This document shows, one piece after another, positions 61,931 through 64,000 of a stretch of 64,000 nucleotides of DNA. The translations under genes and the position numbers were made by a program. The notes under the pieces are model-generated. The model was not told the origin of the DNA. It did no database searches and saw nothing but the letters and a program-made list of their open reading frames with translations. The stretch comes from Litoreibacter meonggei. GTDB lineage: Bacteria > Pseudomonadota > Alphaproteobacteria > Rhodobacterales > Rhodobacteraceae. Location: contig NZ_RCCE01000003.1 of NCBI RefSeq assembly GCF_003663885.1, positions 1 through 64,000 on the forward strand, given 5' to 3'. Numbering within the stretch: the stretch's first letter is position 1; every line of letters starts with the position of its first letter.

Positions 61931-62949
61931 GCTTGCCCGATGCCCTTCGCGATCAAGCAAGCCATTGCAAGGCGCTTGGATCGCCCTTTATGGCGCGCCT
62001 TCTCTTGCTGTTGGCGGATCGGCTGAACCCAGATGCGCCACTCACTCAACGCCTGTTTAGCTGGCGTGGTGACCTCAGCCCGCACGGTGATTCCGTGCCG
62101 CTTCGCCTCGCGGGTGCTTTACACGCTCATGTCCTGCGCGCGCCCGATAGCGAGCTTGCCCGCGCCTATCCGCCCCATGAGGTGAGCAACGAGAAACTTT
62201 GGGGCGCAATCAACCAAACTCTAAGTGCGGAGGCAGAATTCCTCGACGCCTTTCTCAACAGCCCGCCGCAGACCAACGAGGTCCGCCGCAGCGCTGCCGC
62301 CCTGCCCGCGGCCTTGGTTGTGGCTGACCATTTCGGCCTGCCCCTGACCTTGTCGGAGCTAGGGGCGAGCGCAGGGTTGAACCTGACGTTTGATCGCTAT
62401 GCCGTGCAGATAGGTGGTCAAAGCTACGGCGCGCTTGACCCCGCACTAACCCTCACGCCCGATTGGACTGGCCCGCCACCCCCTGCGGTCCCGCTGACTG
62501 TCATAGATCGGCGCGGCGTCGACCTGAACCCTCTGACCGCGCCAGAAGATGCACAGCGTTTGCGCGCTTACCTATGGGCGGACCAGCCCGAGCGACGCGT
62601 ACTGACCAACGCAGCACTCGCCTTGCCACGCCCTCAGATAGACCGTGCCGACGCGGCGGATTGGTTGGAGGAACGCCTCTCACAAATCCATACCGGCAGC
62701 ACGCATTTTCTGTTCCACACCATCGCGTGGCAGTATTTTCCCGACGCGGTTCAAGCCCGCTGCGAAACCGCTATTCAAGCCGCCGCAGATCATGCCACGC
62801 CTGATGCCCCGCTAGCTTGGTTCTCGATGGAATCCGACAATGGCGCAGGCGGCGAGGGGGCCAAGCTGACCTTGCGGCTTTGGCCCGGAGCGTTAGTCTT
62901 GGACTTAGGACGTGCGGATTTTCACGGGCGCTGGATCAACTGGAGCTAG
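61927..62949 (+). CDS. DUF2332 family protein
   Basis: A 340-residue protein with the DUF2332 pattern: LRDQASHCKALGSPFMARLLLLLADRL at the start, LSELGASAGLNLTFDRYAV near 140 (a Gly-rich loop reminiscent of an SAM-binding motif), HFLFHTIAWQYFPDAVQA near 258, and AWFSMESD near 296. Function unknown. Its ATG overlaps the hydrolase stop (ATGA). Confidence 0.85.
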   Translation: MSLPDALRDQASHCKALGSPFMARLLLLLADRLNPDAPLTQRLFSWRGDLSPHGDSVPLRLAGALHAHVLRAPDSELARAYPPHEVSNEKLWGAINQTLSAEAEFLDAFLNSPPQTNEVRRSAAALPAALVVADHFGLPLTLSELGASAGLNLTFDRYAVQIGGQSYGALDPALTLTPDWTGPPPPAVPLTVIDRRGVDLNPLTAPEDAQRLRAYLWADQPERRVLTNAALALPRPQIDRADAADWLEERLSQIHTGSTHFLFHTIAWQYFPDAVQARCETAIQAAADHATPDAPLAWFSMESDNGAGGEGAKLTLRLWPGALVLDLGRADFHGRWINWS

Positions 62950-62952
62950 ATC

Positions 62953-63330
62953 ATGGAACGCGAGCCATCTCTCAACGTGCTAGGCGACGAGCTGCAAAGC
63001 TGCTCCCACGATCCCGTCACCGGGTTCTTCCGCAACGGGTGCTGCGACACGGGGCCGATGGATCAAGGCAGCCATACGGTCTGCGCGATCATGACGGCTG
63101 AGTTCCTCGCCTTCTCCAAATACTTAGGTAACGACCTGTCCACCCCGCGCCCGGAACACGGCTTCGCCGGATTGAACCCCGGTGACCAATGGTGCCTATG
63201 CGCTGCTCGGTTCTTGCAAGCCGATGACGAAGGTGCCGCGCCAAAGGTGCGGCTTGCGTCCACACACCAGCGTGCGCTTGATGTTGTGCCACTTAAGGCG
63301 CTCATTAAAAATGCGCTGGACGCGAACTGA
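62953..63330 (+). CDS. DUF2237 family protein
   Basis: A 125-residue protein with the DUF2237 hallmarks: LNVLGDELQSCS near the start, DPVTGFFRNGCCDTGP near 20, and GLNPGDQWCLCAARF near 74, including several conserved Cys. Function unknown; the Cys suggest metal or disulfide use. It starts 3 bp after the DUF2332 stop, so it belongs to the same operon. Confidence 0.88.
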   Translation: MEREPSLNVLGDELQSCSHDPVTGFFRNGCCDTGPMDQGSHTVCAIMTAEFLAFSKYLGNDLSTPRPEHGFAGLNPGDQWCLCAARFLQADDEGAAPKVRLASTHQRALDVVPLKALIKNALDAN

Positions 63331-63341
63331 GAGCACCACAC

Positions 63342-63366
63342 AAAAAAGGCGCCTCAACGTGCGCCT
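63342..63366 (-). terminator. Terminator of trpB
   Basis: AGGCGC (63347-63352) and GCGCCT (63361-63366) form a stem; on the minus strand it is followed directly by TTTTTT. It lies 25 bp after the trpB stop. Confidence 0.8.
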
Positions 63367-63390
63367 CTTTCCTGACAATATGAAAGCCTG

Positions 63391-64000
63391 CTAGGCGAAT
63401 TCGCCCATCTCGAAGTCCAACGCACGGGCGACGGTGAAGATGTCTTTGTCGCCGCGTCCGCACATGTTCATGCAGATGATATGATCCTTTGGCAGATCAG
63501 GCGCGATTTTCATCACATGGGCCAGCGCGTGGGATGGCTCAAGTGCGGGTATGATCCCTTCCAATGAACAGCACAGCTGGAACGCTTCGAGCGCTTCCTT
63601 GTCGGTGATTGCCACATATTGCGCGCGGCCAATCTCGTGCAACCACGAATGCTCCGGCCCGATGCCCGGATAGTCCAGACCGGCGGAAATCGAGAACCCT
63701 TCAAGGATTTGCCCGTCATCGTCTTGCAGCAGATAGGTGCGGTTGCCATGCAACACGCCGGGGCGGCCACCCGTGAGCGACGCGCAATGCTCCATCTTGG
63801 CGTTCACGCCCTTACCGCCAGCTTCGACACCAATGATCTCGACGTCCTTGTCATCAAGAAACGGAAAGAACAGGCCCATCGCGTTGGAGCCACCACCGAT
63901 TGCAGCAACCAACGTATCGGGCAGACGTCCTTCGGCCTCCATCAACTGCACTTTGGCTTCGTTGCCGATGATGGCTTGGAAGTCGCGGACCATGGCAGGG
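63391..64000 (-). CDS. trpB: Tryptophan synthase beta subunit, C-terminal part (runs off the window)
   Basis: About 200 C-terminal residues are visible, and the frame stays open to the window edge. The PLP phosphate-binding loop [13 protein letters not shown] is intact, as are the conserved [36 protein letters not shown] and [15 protein letters not shown] segments, ending in [12 protein letters not shown]. TrpB condenses indole with serine to give tryptophan. The catalytic Lys lies outside the window. Confidence 0.96.
   Translation of the reverse strand, partial: PAMVRDFQAIIGNEAKVQLMEAEGRLPDTLVAAIGGGSNAMGLFFPFLDDKDVEIIGVEAGGKGVNAKMEHCASLTGGRPGVLHGNRTYLLQDDDGQILEGFSISAGLDYPGIGPEHSWLHEIGRAQYVAITDKEALEAFQLCCSLEGIIPALEPSHALAHVMKIAPDLPKDHIICMNMCGRGDKDIFTVARALDFEMGEFA

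Overview
The window looks like a chromosome segment of an alphaproteobacterium of the Rhodobacterales (Roseobacter group). Reasons: a trpA separated from trpB on opposite strands among ychF, rplY (L25/Ctc) and pth; many ABC importers with substrate-specific catabolic enzymes; typical alphaproteobacterial small families (DUF2237, DUF2332); and gene-free gaps filled with decayed copies of a dispersed repeat. Base composition is moderate, and the right-hand housekeeping part reads as more GC-rich than the left. No rRNA, CRISPR array or intact insertion sequence was seen.

Left part (1-18.5 kb): a MarR regulator divergent from an EamA exporter and an NAD(P)-binding reductase; a homocysteine methyltransferase divergent from a GcvA-like LysR regulator; then a seven-gene block (5.9-14.3 kb) with an 'iron-type' ABC importer (permease, ATPase, binding protein), three cytoplasmic phosphatases of unrelated folds (IMPase, Cys-phosphatase, metallophosphoesterase) and a LacI regulator. 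A tandem-wHTH HxlR regulator faces two VOC proteins. After a LysE exporter come two broken GNAT genes.

Middle (18.5-28.6 kb): a complete amino-sugar locus. nagA, a SIS-type glucosamine-6-P deaminase, a GntR regulator and a BadF-type kinase run leftward. murQ, a sugar ABC importer (binding protein, two permeases, ATPase) and a Gfo/Idh/MocA oxidoreductase run rightward. Together they would import MurNAc/GlcNAc-type sugars and convert them to fructose-6-P; paired sequence repeats lie in the shared promoter. At 29-34 kb a second iron-type ABC importer lies divergent from a HAD phosphatase. At 36-44 kb there is a glucose-type ABC importer with glk, divergent from an OmpR-type two-component system. 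The intergenic region between them holds a 10-bp-phased set of GTTRC repeats.

44.4-48.7 kb is a small integrative element or remnant at a tRNA-Ser(GCT) gene, with two different tyrosine recombinases, two AlpA-like proteins and one unknown gene. To its right are a small unknown protein, a membrane-associated 47-residue-repeat TPR protein, and then core genes: ychF, a PhzF protein, trpA, a MarR/nitroreductase pair, lldD, an MFS transporter, rplY, a GNAT, pth, a serine hydrolase, DUF2332, DUF2237 and the 3' part of trpB running off the end.

The strongest candidates for new biology are: (1) the two iron-type ABC importers that lack the paired Tyr of iron-binding proteins and are each linked to cytoplasmic phosphatases, which suggests import of intact phosphorylated organics; (2) the MurNAc/GlcNAc scavenging locus with its repeat-containing promoter; (3) the phased operator array linking the two-component system to glucose uptake; (4) the zinc-finger tyrosine recombinase in the tRNA-Ser element; (5) the intergenic repeat family. 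All functions are read by eye from the sequence; no database search was run.
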